A stretch of 32,498 nt of DNA from a bacterium (GCA_029976805.1 JAPOLY010000034.1:1-32498); one strand, 5' to 3'; counted from the stretch's first letter, positions 1-10,783 are shown. Made by a program: numbers and translations. Notes: generated by a model from the letters alone, not told the origin.

Positions 1-1121
1 CACCCATCCAGTTGGCCTGCAACGGTGACGCCCCGGGATCGGCCAATGGACTGGGTGGGGTCTGTCAGCAGTACTTCTCGAGAATCTCCGATTTTCCGGT
101 CCATGCAGGAGATCAATACCTGATCCGTGTCGGAGGCTGGGAATCAGGTGAGCAGGGCGTTTCCACCCTGACTCTCTCCCAGGAGATTTCCGGCGACCTG
201 CCCTGCGACCCGATTGCCATCGGTCCGGGAAATACCTTCCTCGATCTCACCGATTACTCCCTCGCACCGGGAATCAGTTCGAACCCAACCTGTGCAGCCA
301 ATGGCCCACTCCTCGGAGATGCCTGGCTCACACTTCATCCTGTTGCCGATTGCACTCTGGAAATCAGTACCTGCTCTGCAAACGGTGAGGATCCACTTCT
401 GGAAATCTATACCGGTTCCTGCGACAGCATTGAAACGACTCCACCCATTGCCTGTGCAGAAGATGGGGCGATTGGCTGCTCCACAGGCGATGCACAAGTC
501 TCTGTGGCTGTCAGCGGAGGAACTCTGGTTCATGTAAGAGTCGGTAAACGAACCAATGACTCTGCGACAACCAATCTCAATATCGAGTGTGTACCCACCT
601 CAACCATCATCCCCCCCACAGCCAGTATGGAGCAGATCTCCAATGGCCAAGTACAGGTAGAATTCGCGGAAGTGACCCTGATCGACGATTCCGATCCGGG
701 CAACGATCCTTTCGCAACCTTGCAGATCGATTGGGGAGATGGGTCGATTCAAACCGGATTGATACCCGGTCAGGCCTACATGCATCGCTATGAGATCGGG
801 GTCAGCCCCAATTCTCCGGGGCCCTGGACTCCGACACTGACGATTGAAAACTCCAGCGGAAGCAACACTCTCTCTGGCGAACCGATCCAGCTGGTTCCCA
901 TCGGTGATGCAAACATGGATGGATCCCTGAACGTCGCCGATGTCATTACGATTCTGGGATACCTTTTCTCTGGAAACAGCACCCTCAATTGCCCACGTGC
1001 TGCAGACCTGAATGCTGACACCAATATCGATATTGCCGATGCGATCTACGGGTTGAGTTTTATCTTCGTTGGCGGAGAAGCCCCCGCCCCCGTCGTCAAC
1101 TCTGCATGCGATTTACCCTGA
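1..1121 (+). CDS. Secreted modular protein with PKD-like and dockerin-like C-terminus (5' partial)
   Basis: The reading frame is already open at the window edge (first full codon at position 3), so the TTG at 12 is very probably an internal Leu and the true start lies upstream. What remains shows a module with the pattern YLIRVGGW ... G.STLTL, the same module that is repeated in the giant protein at 4786-10665. A second, more degraded copy follows (GDAWLTLHP ... VHVRVGKR). Next comes a PKD-like beta-sandwich with the signature IDWGDGS around residue 240 of the visible part. The C-terminus is a dockerin-like pair of calcium loops (GDANMDGSLNVAD and DLNADTNIDIAD), each followed by a hydrophobic helix ending in LF or IF. 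Export is inferred, because the signal peptide is outside the window. It stops at TGA just after a single Cys and lacks the two-Cys tail of other dockerin-like proteins here. No enzymatic residues were recognised. Confidence 0.8.
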   Translation, partial: PIQLACNGDAPGSANGLGGVCQQYFSRISDFPVHAGDQYLIRVGGWESGEQGVSTLTLSQEISGDLPCDPIAIGPGNTFLDLTDYSLAPGISSNPTCAANGPLLGDAWLTLHPVADCTLEISTCSANGEDPLLEIYTGSCDSIETTPPIACAEDGAIGCSTGDAQVSVAVSGGTLVHVRVGKRTNDSATTNLNIECVPTSTIIPPTASMEQISNGQVQVEFAEVTLIDDSDPGNDPFATLQIDWGDGSIQTGLIPGQAYMHRYEIGVSPNSPGPWTPTLTIENSSGSNTLSGEPIQLVPIGDANMDGSLNVADVITILGYLFSGNSTLNCPRAADLNADTNIDIADAIYGLSFIFVGGEAPAPVVNSACDLP

Positions 1122-1158
1122 CAAGATGATTAAAGAAGTGAAGAACTGAATCGCCGGA

Positions 1159-1177
1159 TCCGTTATATTCTAACGGA
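1159..1177. repeat. Perfect 7-bp hairpin just upstream of the TPR lipoprotein start
   Basis: TCCGTTA (1159-1165) is complementary to TAACGGA (1171-1177) around a 5-base loop, TATTC. No T-run follows, so it is not a convincing terminator. It ends 13 bases before the ATG at 1191, where an operator or a translation-modulating hairpin could sit. The gene itself has no clear Shine-Dalgarno sequence. The function is inferred. Confidence 0.35.
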
Positions 1178-1190
1178 ACACCCCAGCGGA

Positions 1191-2651
1191 ATGGCGGTTC
1201 TCAAATTGTCACCTGAAGTTCAGCTCTACCATTCGAAGGCCCACTGTTCTTTCCAGGCAAAGTGGAGCATCGCGATTCTTGTGGTCATCACGCTGCTGCT
1301 CTCAGGTTGTGAGCCCCCCCAGACCCGCCCGCCTGCCAAACCGGTCAGCAAGATTCACATTCTCGTCAGCGAATTGATCAAGCCCCAAATACAGGCCATC
1401 GAATCTTCGCCGGGAGAAGCGGATTTGCATGGCACTCTGGGATTGATGTACGAAGCCAACGAAATCTGGGAACCGGCGATTCGCAGTTTCCAGAATGCCT
1501 GTGATATCGACCCGGGTAACTCACTCTGGCAGGTTCATTTGCATCGGTGCCGACTGGCACATGGAAGTTCTTCCGGAGAACGGGATCGGATGGAAGTGTT
1601 GCTTCCACGCTTCCCCGCAGACGCCCCCTTCAACTATGCGCTCGGATCGCTGAGGCTTGAGGATGGTGATTTCTCCGGGGCACGCGAACTCCTCGACCGA
1701 AGCCTGCAGCTTCAAACCGGCGAGCCGGCAACCCATCTTGCACTCTCCCGACTGGAGTTACTCCAGGGGAATGCTGAGCGTGCGCTTTTTCATGCTGAGC
1801 AGGCGATGATCAAGGCTCCGGGACAGCCTGCAGTCAGACAGGCAAAGGGGCTCGCACTTCAGGCATTGGGAAAACGGGATCAGGCCGCCGTCGAGTTGGA
1901 GATGGGCAAAGGAGCACGTCCCCTTCAGTTTCCGGATGAAGGCATGCGAAAACTGTCCGGTTACTTCGCCACTCCCCAGAAACAGATCAACCTCGCCTCA
2001 GACCTGATTCAAGTCGGACAACATCAACGCGCACTACAGTTGATGTTGAGAGTACTTTCACTGGAACCCGGGAACAGAGACGCACTCAATACTCTGGCAA
2101 TTGCGTTACAAAAACTGAAACGCTACGAGGAAGCACTCGAGAAACTGCAGTTGGCTCGTAAATCAGACCCCGACTACTTCCCCACCTACATCAATCTTGC
2201 CGTTCTTCACCTGGAAATGAATCGCCCCGAGCGATCGATTGAACCCGCAAGGAAGGCCGTCAAAATCGCTCCCGAAAATTCGGTGAGTCATCGATTGCTG
2301 GGAATGGGTCTGGTACGAACCGGCAGTTATGCGGAAGCACTGACATCATTTGAAGAGAGCCTGCGCCTGCAACCGGACAACTTTGAATGCCATGCGGCTG
2401 CCAGTGAAGCGGCCATGGCCCTTCGACAAAACGAGCGTGCAGAAGGACATCTCAACAAGGCCGTTGAATTGAGACCGGAGTATCTTCCGACTCAGGTAAA
2501 CAAGGCCTTCCTATTGATGCGCATGAACAGGCCCGAAGAATCTGAAGCACTGATCAAGAAACTGCTCAAGGATTCCAATGAACACCCGCGTGTCGTGGAC
2601 GCCTATCAAAAGCTTCGCAAGAATTTCAAATCCAGGAGTCAACAGCCATGA
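1191..2651 (+). CDS. TPR-repeat lipoprotein
   Basis: This is a 486-aa protein with a charged N-region, a hydrophobic stretch and a lipobox (LLSG-C, Cys40), so it is a predicted lipoprotein. The body is a run of about nine tetratricopeptide repeats. Examples are the segments around ALGSLRLEDGDFSGAREL, ALNTLAIALQKLKRYEEAL and TYINLAVLHLEMNRPERSI, with the usual W/L-G-Y-A-P spacing of 34 residues. TPR solenoids bind other proteins and no catalytic domain is visible. The stop overlaps the ATG of the next gene (ATGA, 2648-2651), so the two are translationally coupled. The pairing of a TPR lipoprotein with a CRTAC1-type FG-GAP lipoprotein suggests one envelope complex. The ATG at 1191 gives the only in-frame ATG that keeps a full signal peptide, though the Shine-Dalgarno is weak. 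Confidence 0.85.
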   Translation: MAVLKLSPEVQLYHSKAHCSFQAKWSIAILVVITLLLSGCEPPQTRPPAKPVSKIHILVSELIKPQIQAIESSPGEADLHGTLGLMYEANEIWEPAIRSFQNACDIDPGNSLWQVHLHRCRLAHGSSSGERDRMEVLLPRFPADAPFNYALGSLRLEDGDFSGARELLDRSLQLQTGEPATHLALSRLELLQGNAERALFHAEQAMIKAPGQPAVRQAKGLALQALGKRDQAAVELEMGKGARPLQFPDEGMRKLSGYFATPQKQINLASDLIQVGQHQRALQLMLRVLSLEPGNRDALNTLAIALQKLKRYEEALEKLQLARKSDPDYFPTYINLAVLHLEMNRPERSIEPARKAVKIAPENSVSHRLLGMGLVRTGSYAEALTSFEESLRLQPDNFECHAAASEAAMALRQNERAEGHLNKAVELRPEYLPTQVNKAFLLMRMNRPEESEALIKKLLKDSNEHPRVVDAYQKLRKNFKSRSQQP

Positions 2652-4345
2652 TGACAACCCGTATCCCCTGTCCTGTTCTTCTGCTTCTGACCGCGACTAT
2701 GGGCCTCCTTGGTGGCTGCACCACGGAATCGTCTTCCTCCCCTGCACAAACGGGACTGCCGGTTGCTCCTGAGGGCCCCCCGGTTTTCACAGCGTTAAAC
2801 GAATCCTCAGGTTTTTCATTTCAACACTCACTGGGAGATGAACGTCGGTACTGGATCCCCGAAACTGTGACCGGAGGCGGCGCTCTCTTTGACTTCGACA
2901 ACGATGGCGATCTCGATATCTATTGTGTCCAGGCGGGGGGTGATTGTGGCGGCGATCGCAGCACTGCACCCGGCAATCAACTTTTTCGCAACGATGGAAA
3001 CCTGACCTTTACTGATATCACTGCAACCGCAGGGGTTGGAGATCAGGAATATGGGATGGGGGCCAGTTGTGCCGACGTCGATGGAGATGGCGATGTGGAT
3101 CTCTTCGTCAGCAATCGAGGCCCGGACGTTCTTTACCTGAATAATGGAGACGGAACCTTTTCTATTGCTCCGGACAGTCCGGATCTGACTCGGGATGGAT
3201 TTTCTGCTTCAGCAGGATTTTGTGATCTCGATGGTGATGGTCTGCCCGAACTTTACGTCACCCAGTACATCCTTTGGAGTACCGAGAAAGAACTGAAGTG
3301 CGGAACAGGGCTCGGTTCCGATTACTGCTCCCCCAATAACTACAATGCTCCTGCTCCTGATCGTCTCTTCAAAAATCTGGGTGGAGGCAAGTTCAAGGAC
3401 ATCTCCGAAGAAGCGGGATTGCGTACCGTATACGGCAACGGACTTGGAGTGGTCTTTGGTGACTTCAATCTTGATGGTGCGACCGATATCTACGTCGCCA
3501 ATGATGGATCTCCGAATCAGTTGTGGATTCAAAAGGAAAATCTGCGTTTTACGGATGAAGCGGTCGCCATGGGTTGTGCGGTCAACATGATGGGCGTTTC
3601 GGAAGCGGGCATGGGAGTACAGGCCGCAGATGTTGACGTCGATGGAGACCTCGACCTCTTCATGACCCACATCCGCAATGAAACCAATACCTGGTACCGC
3701 AACGACGACGGGATCTTTACCGATGCCACGGTTACGACAGGCCTCGCCCGGGCAAGTCGCGACGCCACCGGCTTTGGAATGGGTTACTTTGATTTTGACA
3801 ACGACGGTATTCTGGATCTCTACATCGCCAATGGCGGCGTCATCCGGACCGAGAACAGAACTGACGGATCCGATCCCTATGCAGAACCGGATCAGCTCTT
3901 CCGCGGCCAGAAGGACTATCGTTTCAAAGAAGTGTTTCCCAAGGGCGGCTGGAACCAGCAAACCTCCTACACCGGTCGTGGTGCCGCTTTTGGAGATCTG
4001 GATCTTGATGGAGATATTGACGTTCTGGTTATCAACTGCGATGGCCCCGCAAAACTCCTCATCAATGATTGCCAAACTTCTGGAAGCTCTGTTTCGCTGG
4101 AACTGATCCAGAAAAATGGCCAAAAGGCGGAGGGTGCACGGGTCGAGGGGCAGCTTGGCGATCTCAAGATTCACCGTCAGGCAACGCGTCATTACTCCTA
4201 CTGTGTCTCCAATTCTCCCCTTCTACACATTGGGTTGGGAGGAGAACCGGCATTGAGGAGCATCCGTGTTCATTGGCCCAATGGGAAAACCTCGGATCAT
4301 GGCGATGTGTCCGCCGGCTCAAGGATTCAGATCATTCAGCCCTGA
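2648..4345 (+). CDS. FG-GAP/VCBS beta-propeller lipoprotein with C-terminal ASPIC/UnbV domain (CRTAC1-like)
   Basis: This is a 565-aa predicted lipoprotein (LLGG-C, Cys24). Residues from about 50 to 475 contain repeated calcium-loop motifs of the FG-GAP/VCBS type, at least seven of them: DFDNDGDLDIY, DVDGDGDVDLF, DLDGDGLPELY, DFNLDGATDIY, DVDVDGDLDLF, DFDNDGILDLY and DLDLDGDIDVL. Together they should fold as a calcium-dependent beta-propeller. The last roughly 85 residues match an ASPIC/UnbV domain, including IRVHWPNGKTS near the end. Such proteins are usually surface or periplasmic and their biochemical role is generally unknown. The gene overlaps the TPR gene by four bases and has no separate promoter or ribosome-binding site, so it is probably co-translated. 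A 440-base gap follows. Confidence 0.88.
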   Translation: MMTTRIPCPVLLLLTATMGLLGGCTTESSSSPAQTGLPVAPEGPPVFTALNESSGFSFQHSLGDERRYWIPETVTGGGALFDFDNDGDLDIYCVQAGGDCGGDRSTAPGNQLFRNDGNLTFTDITATAGVGDQEYGMGASCADVDGDGDVDLFVSNRGPDVLYLNNGDGTFSIAPDSPDLTRDGFSASAGFCDLDGDGLPELYVTQYILWSTEKELKCGTGLGSDYCSPNNYNAPAPDRLFKNLGGGKFKDISEEAGLRTVYGNGLGVVFGDFNLDGATDIYVANDGSPNQLWIQKENLRFTDEAVAMGCAVNMMGVSEAGMGVQAADVDVDGDLDLFMTHIRNETNTWYRNDDGIFTDATVTTGLARASRDATGFGMGYFDFDNDGILDLYIANGGVIRTENRTDGSDPYAEPDQLFRGQKDYRFKEVFPKGGWNQQTSYTGRGAAFGDLDLDGDIDVLVINCDGPAKLLINDCQTSGSSVSLELIQKNGQKAEGARVEGQLGDLKIHRQATRHYSYCVSNSPLLHIGLGGEPALRSIRVHWPNGKTSDHGDVSAGSRIQIIQP

Positions 4346-4785
4346 ATCTCTGCTCCGGACTGGTATCGCCGCAGCATGCCGGGATCCAGAATCCGCACTT
4401 TTACAAAAATGCCCCTAAGTTGTTACTGCCAAACAACCTGCCCATATATTTCCGACCTGTAGACCTGTCAGAACTGTCCAGCATGGGAGAATTTACCGTT
4501 TATTGAGCCATAGATTCTCTAGGTTGCATGCTTCTCGATAGTCCAATAATATCGAGGGATTGGATTCTGGGCCTTATCCCCGGATTCCTGAATGGGCTTA
4601 AGAAAAAATTAGATTTCTGGATACGTTTTGCAGATCACCATCTCGTGTGGGTGGCTCTTGCAAAGATTCCTGAAAATGTTGTGTTCTGAATTTTGTCTGA
4701 AATTTTTGTGAGGTGTGAGTCGGTTTCCGTTGCTCTCTGTCGCTGCGGAAAACTGATCATTGGATAAAAGGAGAAAGGCTTCCTT
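4346..4785 (+). other. Intergenic region and leader of the giant secreted protein
   Basis: I see no supported gene in these 440 bases. The second half (about 4600-4740) is AT-rich compared with the flanking genes and probably carries the promoter of the giant protein, but no pair of hexamers is convincing. A short inverted repeat is described separately. AAGGAG and AAAGG sequences at 4768-4778 form the ribosome-binding region of the ATG at 4786. Confidence 0.5.
4534..4556. repeat. Inverted repeat, 7-bp arms
   Basis: CTCGATA (4534-4540) and TATCGAG (4550-4556) are perfect inverted arms around 9 bases. No T-run follows in either direction, so it is more likely a protein-binding dyad or a chance occurrence than a terminator. 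It lies 230 bases before the next start codon. Confidence 0.25.
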
Positions 4786-7700
4786 ATGAACGCTTCTCGA
4801 TGTACTTGGCTTGCAGCTTTAGTCGCTGCACTTCTCTGGATCGGCGGTCCGGTTCATGCCCAGGGTGATACCTGCGCTGAGGCGACCGTAGTTACCGACG
4901 GGATTACTCCCTTCGATAACACTGCGTCCGTGGCTGATGGACCGTCCGATTGTGACGGCAACATGGCCGCCGATATGTGGTTTTCGTACACCGCTCTTGA
5001 CGACGGTACTGCCACCTTCGAGACCTGCGGATCTGCAGGGACCCTCGATGACACAGTGCTGATCGTTTACGACGGTGCTGCATGCCCTGTCGCTGGTGAT
5101 GCATGCCTTGCCTCTGATGACGACGGCTGCACCACCCCCAACTTCAGCTCCACGGTGACGATTCCAGTCGTCGGTGGAAACACCTACCTCATTCAGGTGG
5201 GTGGTTGGAATGGTGCCACGGGTAACTCCGACCTCTCGGTCACGGGTCCCCCACCTCCTCCCACGGGTGACACCTGTGCCGAGGCCATTTCCATTGGTGC
5301 CGGTTCCACCGCCTTCGACAACAGCACCTCTGCTGTTGATGGTCCGAGTGACTGTGACGGCAACATGGGCGCCGACATGTGGTTCCTTTACACCGCCACT
5401 GAAACTGGAGATGCCACCATCGAGACCTGCGGAACCGCGGGAACCCTCGATGACAGTGTGCTGATCGTTTACGACAGCGCCGCCTGCCCCGTGGCAGGAG
5501 ACCCCTGTCTCGCTTCTGACGACGACGGTTGCACCACCCCGAACTTCAGCTCCACGGTGACAATCCCCGTGACCGCAGGAAGTTCCTACTACGTGCAGGT
5601 CGGTGGATGGAATGGTGCCACCGGTACTTCCGATCTGAACATCACCGAGACCCCCGCAGGTCCGACGACCGAGACGAACTGCACCGACGGACTCGATGAT
5701 GACGGCGACACCCTCGTCGACTGTGACGACCCGGACTGCGATGCCGATCCGGCCTGTGCCGCTCCGGCAACCGAGACCAACTGCACCGACGGCCTCGATG
5801 ACGACGGCGACACCCTCGTCGACTGTGACGACCCGGATTGCTCCGCCGATCCGGCTTGTGCCGCTCCGAGTGTTCCTGGAGACACCTGTGCCGATGCAAT
5901 CGCCGTCGGTGAGGGCTCCACTCCCTTTGACAACAGCGTCTCCGTGTCGGATGGTCCTAGTGACTGCGATTCCAACATGGGCGCCGACATGTGGTTCCTT
6001 TACACCGCCACCGCTAGCGGTGACGCCACCATCGAGACCTGCGGAACCGCAGGAACCCTCGATGACAGTGTCCTGATCGTCTACGACAGCGCTGCCTGCC
6101 CGCAGGCCGGCGACGCCTGTCTGGCTTCCGACGATGACGGCTGCACCACCCCCAACTTCAGCTCCACGGTGACGATTCCGGTGACTGCCGGTGAGTCCTA
6201 CTACGTGCAGGTGGGTGGTTGGAACGGTGCCACCGGTACTTCCGACCTGAACATCTCCGTTGCTTTGCCGAATGATGAGTGCGCCACTGCCACCGCCGTG
6301 ACCGGCGACGGCGTGCACCCCTTCGATAACACCCTGAGCCTGGTCGATGGACCGAACGACGCCGACACCAACATGGCCGCCGACGTCTGGTTCCTCTACA
6401 CCGCCACCGTTGACGGCAGCGCCAACATCGGCACCTGCCTTGCGGGTGGCAGCCTCGACGACACCGTGCTGATCGTCTACGACGGTGCAGCTTGCCCCGT
6501 GGCCGGTGATCTTGGACTCGCTTCCAATGACGATGGCTGTGCGAACACCGCCGGTGGATCCGCCTTCATGTCGACCGTCGACATTCCGGTGACCCCGGGT
6601 GCCCAGTTCTACATTCAGGTCGGTGGTTGGAACGGTGCAACCGGTTCTTCCGCCCTCACCATCACCGAGACCGGTGCCGGCAATCCTGAGGATTGCGCCA
6701 CCCCCGGTGACGAGGATCTGGATGGTCTGGCTGACTGTGACGACCCCGATTGCGCAGCCGAGCCTCAGTGCCAGGCTCCTGCCGGTGACGAGTGCGCCAC
6801 TGCCGTGGCCGTTGGAGAAGGTTCCTTTGCCTTCGACAACACCAACTCCGCAGTGGACGGACCGAATGACTGTGACACCAACATGGCGGCTGACGTGTGG
6901 TTCGCCTACACCGCCACCATCTCCGGTGACGCCACCATCGAGACTTGCGGAACCGCAGGAACCCTCGATGACAGCGTGCTGATTGTTTACGACGGCGCAG
7001 CTTGCCCCGTCGCTGGTGACCCCTGCCTCGCGTCTGACGATGACGGCTGCACCGACCCGAACTTCAGCTCCACCGTCTCCATGCCGGTGACCGCCGGTAC
7101 CACTTACCTCGTTCAGGTGGGTGGCTGGAATGGTGCTCTCGGTACTTCCGACCTCAACATCAGCGTGACGATCCCGGGAGACACCTGCGACACTGCGATC
7201 GCCGTTGCTCCGGGTTCGACTCCTGTGGACAACTCCGCTCAGGCCGCTGACGGCCCAAGTGACTGTGACTCCAACATGGCCGCCGACATGTGGTACTCCT
7301 ACACCGCCACATTGACTGGTGACGCCACCATCGAGACCTGCGGTTCTGCAGGAACCCTCGATGACACTGTGTTGATCGTCTACGACGGTGCCGCTTGCCC
7401 CGTCGCCGGTGACCCCTGTCTCGCATCTGACGACGACGGCTGCACCGACCCCAACTTCAGTTCCACGGTGACGATCCCGGTCGTCTCCGGTAACACCTAC
7501 CTCATTCAGGTCGGTGGCTGGAATGGAGCTCAGGGAACGACCGATCTGTCCATCACCGAGACCGCCGGCAACGCCGAGACGATCTGTGATGACGGACTGG
7601 ACGACGACGGTGACACCCTGATCGACTGTGACGACCCGGACTGCGTCAACGATTTCGTTTGCCAGGCCTGTCCTGACTTCGGATCCAACAGCGTTGATCC

Positions 7701-10665
7701 TGCGGATGCCTCCACGGCTGTGGCGGCTTGTGCAGACGGCAGTGGATTCCACACCGATAACGAGTACTTGCGCATTTACCCGACCGACAACGCCCTCGTG
7801 AACTGCCCGAACGGTGTTCGCGTGCTCGGTGTCGAGTTCGGAATCGCCGCTGCTACAGAAGGCAGCGGAGCCGGTAGTCAGCCTGCCGAAATCCGCATTT
7901 ACCGCGCCCCGGGCGACTCACTCGCAACAGATCCGTTCACCCCGCGTGAACTGCTTCACACTGAGCCGCTGACCATCGCTGACGGTACAGCCGGCGTGCA
8001 GACTGTGACCTTTGCTGAGCCGGTCGCCCTGTATGCTGACGATGTCCTGATCCCGGCATTCTTCATGCCGGAAGGTCAGAGCACTGGCAGTGTCATGCGC
8101 ATGGGTGGTAACGGTGAGGTTGGACCTTCCTTCATCATCGCCGGCGCATGCGGAATTGGTTCACCGACTCCCATGAGCGCCCTCGGCGTCTCCACCTTCC
8201 CGCTTCTGAACGTCATTCTTGATGATCAGGGTCTGGGACAGCCTCCGGCTCCGGGTGATACCTGTGGCCCCAGTGCCATTGCGGTGGGCGAGGGTTCACA
8301 CCCTGTCGACAACACCGTCTCTGTTACTGACGGTCCGAACGACTGTGACACCAACATGGCCAATGACATGTGGTACCTGTACACCGCCACGGTGACCGGT
8401 ACTGCTTCGATCAATACCTGTGAAGCCGGGGGTTCCCTCGACGACACTGTACTGATCGTCTACGACGGCGCCGCCTGCCCGCAAGCCGGCGATGCCTGCC
8501 TGGCCTCCAGTGATGACGACTGTGCCAATGTGGCCGGTGGTGCTGCCTTCATGTCCGAAGTGACCCTTGAGGTGACCGCGGGCGACTCGTACTACGTTCA
8601 GGTCGGTGGTTGGAACGGTGCAACCGGTGACACCACCCTGAACATCGAAGTCACTCCCGATCCGCCGGTGCTGAACGAGATTCGCATCGACCAGCCGGGT
8701 CCTGACAACGACGAGTTCGTCGAGCTTGCTGGTTTCCCCCAGTCTCTCGATGGCATGTGGCTGATCACCATCGGTGACGGTACCGGTGCTTCCGGTGTCG
8801 TCGAGTCGATCGTCGACCTGACCGGTTCCAGCATTGGTGCATCCGGTTACTTCGTCGTCGCTGAATCCGCCTTCACCCTGGGTACCGCCGACTTGACGGC
8901 CACCCTCGGTTTCGAGAACAGTGACAACGTCACTCACCTGCTGGTGACCGACTACGACGACGTGACTGCACCGCTGCAGACCGACCTCGACGCCGATGAC
9001 GACGGAGTTCTCGACCTTGAGCCGTGGACTTCAATCGTCGACTGTATTGCCATGCTTGAGAACGCCATCGATCCGGCCACCGGCCAGACCAGTGGCGGAG
9101 AGCTGGTATACTGCGCCAACACCGTTGGCCCCGACGGTACCTTCGTTCCCGGCCACGTTGAGCGTTGCCCGGACACCAACGGTCCTTGGGCCGTGGGCAC
9201 CTTTGACCACACCCTTCTGGCCGATTCTCCGGGTGCCACCAACCTCTGTCTGACGCCTCCGGGCAACGACGAGTGTCTTGATGCCTTCGTGGCGGTGGAC
9301 GGCTCCAACGCCGTTGCCAACGCTTCGGCAACCGAGAGCGCCGAGCCCTGGGACTTCGATGACGGTTCTGGCGGCTGTGCTGGTGGAGCGGGTGGCGGAT
9401 TGTCCTCGGACGTCTGGTACACCTACACCGCTACGGCTGACGGTACGATCGTGGTGGACACCTGTGACCTGATCAACTTCGACTCCAACGTTGGCGTTTA
9501 CTCCGGTGACTGTTCTACCCTTGTAACCATCGGTGGATCCTGTGACACCGCGGGTTGCGGTGGCTTCACCGGAACGACGGCTCCGATTGCGGTCAATGGT
9601 GGTGAGACCTACATCATTCGTATCGGTACCTGGCAGAATGACGCTGGTGGTGAGGGAACCTTCAACATCAACTTCACCGCTGCCGGTGACGAGTGCGATA
9701 CCGCTCTCATGGCCATGGAAGGCGACAACGCCATCGACACGACCCTGTTCACGGACAGTGCCGACGCCTTCGATGACACCGTCTGCGATCCGGGCTCCTT
9801 CGGACAGATGCTGCAGGACGGCTGGTGGACCTACACCGCGCCGATCGACGGCACCCTGACCGTTTCGACCTGTGACACCATCGACTTCGACAGTGACATC
9901 GCCCTTTACTCGGGTGACTGCACCGCTCTGACCCAGATCGCCTGTGGTGGTGACTCTGCTGGTTGTGGCGGGTTCACGACGACTGTCGAGACTGCGGTTT
10001 CCGCAGGTGACACGGTTCTGATCCGTATTGGTGGCTGGGGAGCAGGTGAAGCAGGAACCGGTACCTTCAGTGCCACGACTGCTCCGCTGGCTGTTGCTCC
10101 GACCGCCAGTGCCACGGCAACCTACCTCGATCTTACGGGTGGAGCGGTGACCGGCGACGCCTTCGCCAACTTCCTCAACATCCAGATTGACGATGCCTCC
10201 GACAACGGTGGAGACGCTGCTGCCACTTACACCATCGAGCTGCAGGGATCGGGCCTTCCGGCCGAGACCTTCACCGTGGGTGCGGCCAACAACTCCCCCT
10301 ACACCGTGGGTATCTCTGCACCGGCCAACCTCGGTGACGACCTTCTGGGCGTCGTCGTGACCCCGGTGATCACCGTGACCAACCTGGTCGGTTCCGACAC
10401 GATCACTCTCGATACCGTGACGATTTACGGTGTGGGTGACTCGAACGGTAACCTGGCTTCGGGTGGATCCGCTTCCGCACTGGAAGACATCCTCTACCTG
10501 CTTGCCTACCAGTACCAGGGTGGCCCGGCCACTCCGTGTGAGCGTGTGAATGACATCAACAACGATGGCAGCGCTGACCTGGGTGACGTGATCTACGGCC
10601 TGTACTACCTCTTCCAGGGTGGTGCGCCTCCGATCGCCGGCACCAGCATCGACTGTGCTCTGTAA
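4786..10665 (+). CDS. Giant repetitive Asp-rich secreted protein with lamin-tail-like insert and dockerin-like end
   Basis: This is a 1959-aa protein with a clear Sec signal peptide (cleavage likely after VHA, residue 25) and a good ribosome-binding region. Nine copies of a module of roughly 125 residues start near 4864, 5266, 5878, 6271, 6784, 7177, 8254, 9262 and 9685. Each copy runs GDTC.A ... DMWF.YTA ... [13 protein letters not shown] ... SDDDGC ... [11 protein letters not shown]. Between modules are short Cys/Asp spacers of the type [21 protein letters not shown]; two of these are tandem, with a third and a degenerate fourth. An unrelated beta-sandwich (about 7680-8240) and a lamin-tail-like segment ([19 protein letters not shown], about 8670-9255) interrupt the series. 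The C-terminus has dockerin-like loops. The many Asp clusters suggest calcium binding, and paired Cys suggest disulfides. Codon use is strongly skewed to ACC, AAC, GAC and GGT, unlike most neighbours, which suggests high expression as a major surface or extracellular protein. No catalytic site was recognised. Confidence 0.9.
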   Translation: MNASRCTWLAALVAALLWIGGPVHAQGDTCAEATVVTDGITPFDNTASVADGPSDCDGNMAADMWFSYTALDDGTATFETCGSAGTLDDTVLIVYDGAACPVAGDACLASDDDGCTTPNFSSTVTIPVVGGNTYLIQVGGWNGATGNSDLSVTGPPPPPTGDTCAEAISIGAGSTAFDNSTSAVDGPSDCDGNMGADMWFLYTATETGDATIETCGTAGTLDDSVLIVYDSAACPVAGDPCLASDDDGCTTPNFSSTVTIPVTAGSSYYVQVGGWNGATGTSDLNITETPAGPTTETNCTDGLDDDGDTLVDCDDPDCDADPACAAPATETNCTDGLDDDGDTLVDCDDPDCSADPACAAPSVPGDTCADAIAVGEGSTPFDNSVSVSDGPSDCDSNMGADMWFLYTATASGDATIETCGTAGTLDDSVLIVYDSAACPQAGDACLASDDDGCTTPNFSSTVTIPVTAGESYYVQVGGWNGATGTSDLNISVALPNDECATATAVTGDGVHPFDNTLSLVDGPNDADTNMAADVWFLYTATVDGSANIGTCLAGGSLDDTVLIVYDGAACPVAGDLGLASNDDGCANTAGGSAFMSTVDIPVTPGAQFYIQVGGWNGATGSSALTITETGAGNPEDCATPGDEDLDGLADCDDPDCAAEPQCQAPAGDECATAVAVGEGSFAFDNTNSAVDGPNDCDTNMAADVWFAYTATISGDATIETCGTAGTLDDSVLIVYDGAACPVAGDPCLASDDDGCTDPNFSSTVSMPVTAGTTYLVQVGGWNGALGTSDLNISVTIPGDTCDTAIAVAPGSTPVDNSAQAADGPSDCDSNMAADMWYSYTATLTGDATIETCGSAGTLDDTVLIVYDGAACPVAGDPCLASDDDGCTDPNFSSTVTIPVVSGNTYLIQVGGWNGAQGTTDLSITETAGNAETICDDGLDDDGDTLIDCDDPDCVNDFVCQACPDFGSNSVDPADASTAVAACADGSGFHTDNEYLRIYPTDNALVNCPNGVRVLGVEFGIAAATEGSGAGSQPAEIRIYRAPGDSLATDPFTPRELLHTEPLTIADGTAGVQTVTFAEPVALYADDVLIPAFFMPEGQSTGSVMRMGGNGEVGPSFIIAGACGIGSPTPMSALGVSTFPLLNVILDDQGLGQPPAPGDTCGPSAIAVGEGSHPVDNTVSVTDGPNDCDTNMANDMWYLYTATVTGTASINTCEAGGSLDDTVLIVYDGAACPQAGDACLASSDDDCANVAGGAAFMSEVTLEVTAGDSYYVQVGGWNGATGDTTLNIEVTPDPPVLNEIRIDQPGPDNDEFVELAGFPQSLDGMWLITIGDGTGASGVVESIVDLTGSSIGASGYFVVAESAFTLGTADLTATLGFENSDNVTHLLVTDYDDVTAPLQTDLDADDDGVLDLEPWTSIVDCIAMLENAIDPATGQTSGGELVYCANTVGPDGTFVPGHVERCPDTNGPWAVGTFDHTLLADSPGATNLCLTPPGNDECLDAFVAVDGSNAVANASATESAEPWDFDDGSGGCAGGAGGGLSSDVWYTYTATADGTIVVDTCDLINFDSNVGVYSGDCSTLVTIGGSCDTAGCGGFTGTTAPIAVNGGETYIIRIGTWQNDAGGEGTFNINFTAAGDECDTALMAMEGDNAIDTTLFTDSADAFDDTVCDPGSFGQMLQDGWWTYTAPIDGTLTVSTCDTIDFDSDIALYSGDCTALTQIACGGDSAGCGGFTTTVETAVSAGDTVLIRIGGWGAGEAGTGTFSATTAPLAVAPTASATATYLDLTGGAVTGDAFANFLNIQIDDASDNGGDAAATYTIELQGSGLPAETFTVGAANNSPYTVGISAPANLGDDLLGVVVTPVITVTNLVGSDTITLDTVTIYGVGDSNGNLASGGSASALEDILYLLAYQYQGGPATPCERVNDINNDGSADLGDVIYGLYYLFQGGAPPIAGTSIDCAL
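5671..5874 (+). repeat. Two nearly identical 102-bp in-frame tandem repeats
   Basis: Units 5671-5772 and 5773-5874 each encode 34 residues ([22 protein letters not shown]...PACAAP) and differ at only a few positions. A related copy lies near 7579-7670 and a degenerate one near 6691-6770. The near-identity at DNA level suggests recent duplication or homogenising recombination inside the gene. Confidence 0.85.
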
Positions 10666-10688
10666 GATCCACAGTTGATCCTTTGCCG

Positions 10689-10728
10689 AAGTGCCCCGGA
10701 GAGTTCTTCTCTCCGGGGCACTTTTTTT
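10689..10728 (+). terminator. Strong intrinsic terminator of the giant protein gene
   Basis: A 13-bp GC-rich stem (10691-10703 with 10709-10721), extended by two A-T pairs, has a TTCTT loop and is followed by seven T residues. It lies 25 bases after the stop codon. On the minus strand no T-run follows the stem, so it looks one-directional. Confidence 0.95.
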
Positions 10729-10783
10729 GTGTACAAATTGAAAGCGTGATCGGGTGCAACTTCAGATCACAGAAGAGCGGTGA

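Noticed and set aside
3209-4192. Antisense open frame of 327 codons opposite the FG-GAP lipoprotein
   Set aside because: It reflects the complement of repeated Asp-rich codons and has no independent support.
5671-5874. CRISPR-like or mobile repeat
   Set aside because: The units are adjacent, in frame and coding, with no spacers; they are protein repeats.
4819-7752. Long antisense open frame (977 codons) opposite the giant protein
   Set aside because: It mirrors the repeats of the plus-strand gene and stays open because that gene's strong codon bias removes antisense stops. It has no signal, domain or ribosome-binding site.
10689-10728. Bidirectional use of the terminator after the giant gene
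   Set aside because: On the minus strand the stem is followed by TTCGG and not by a T-run, so it probably does not serve the protease-like gene.
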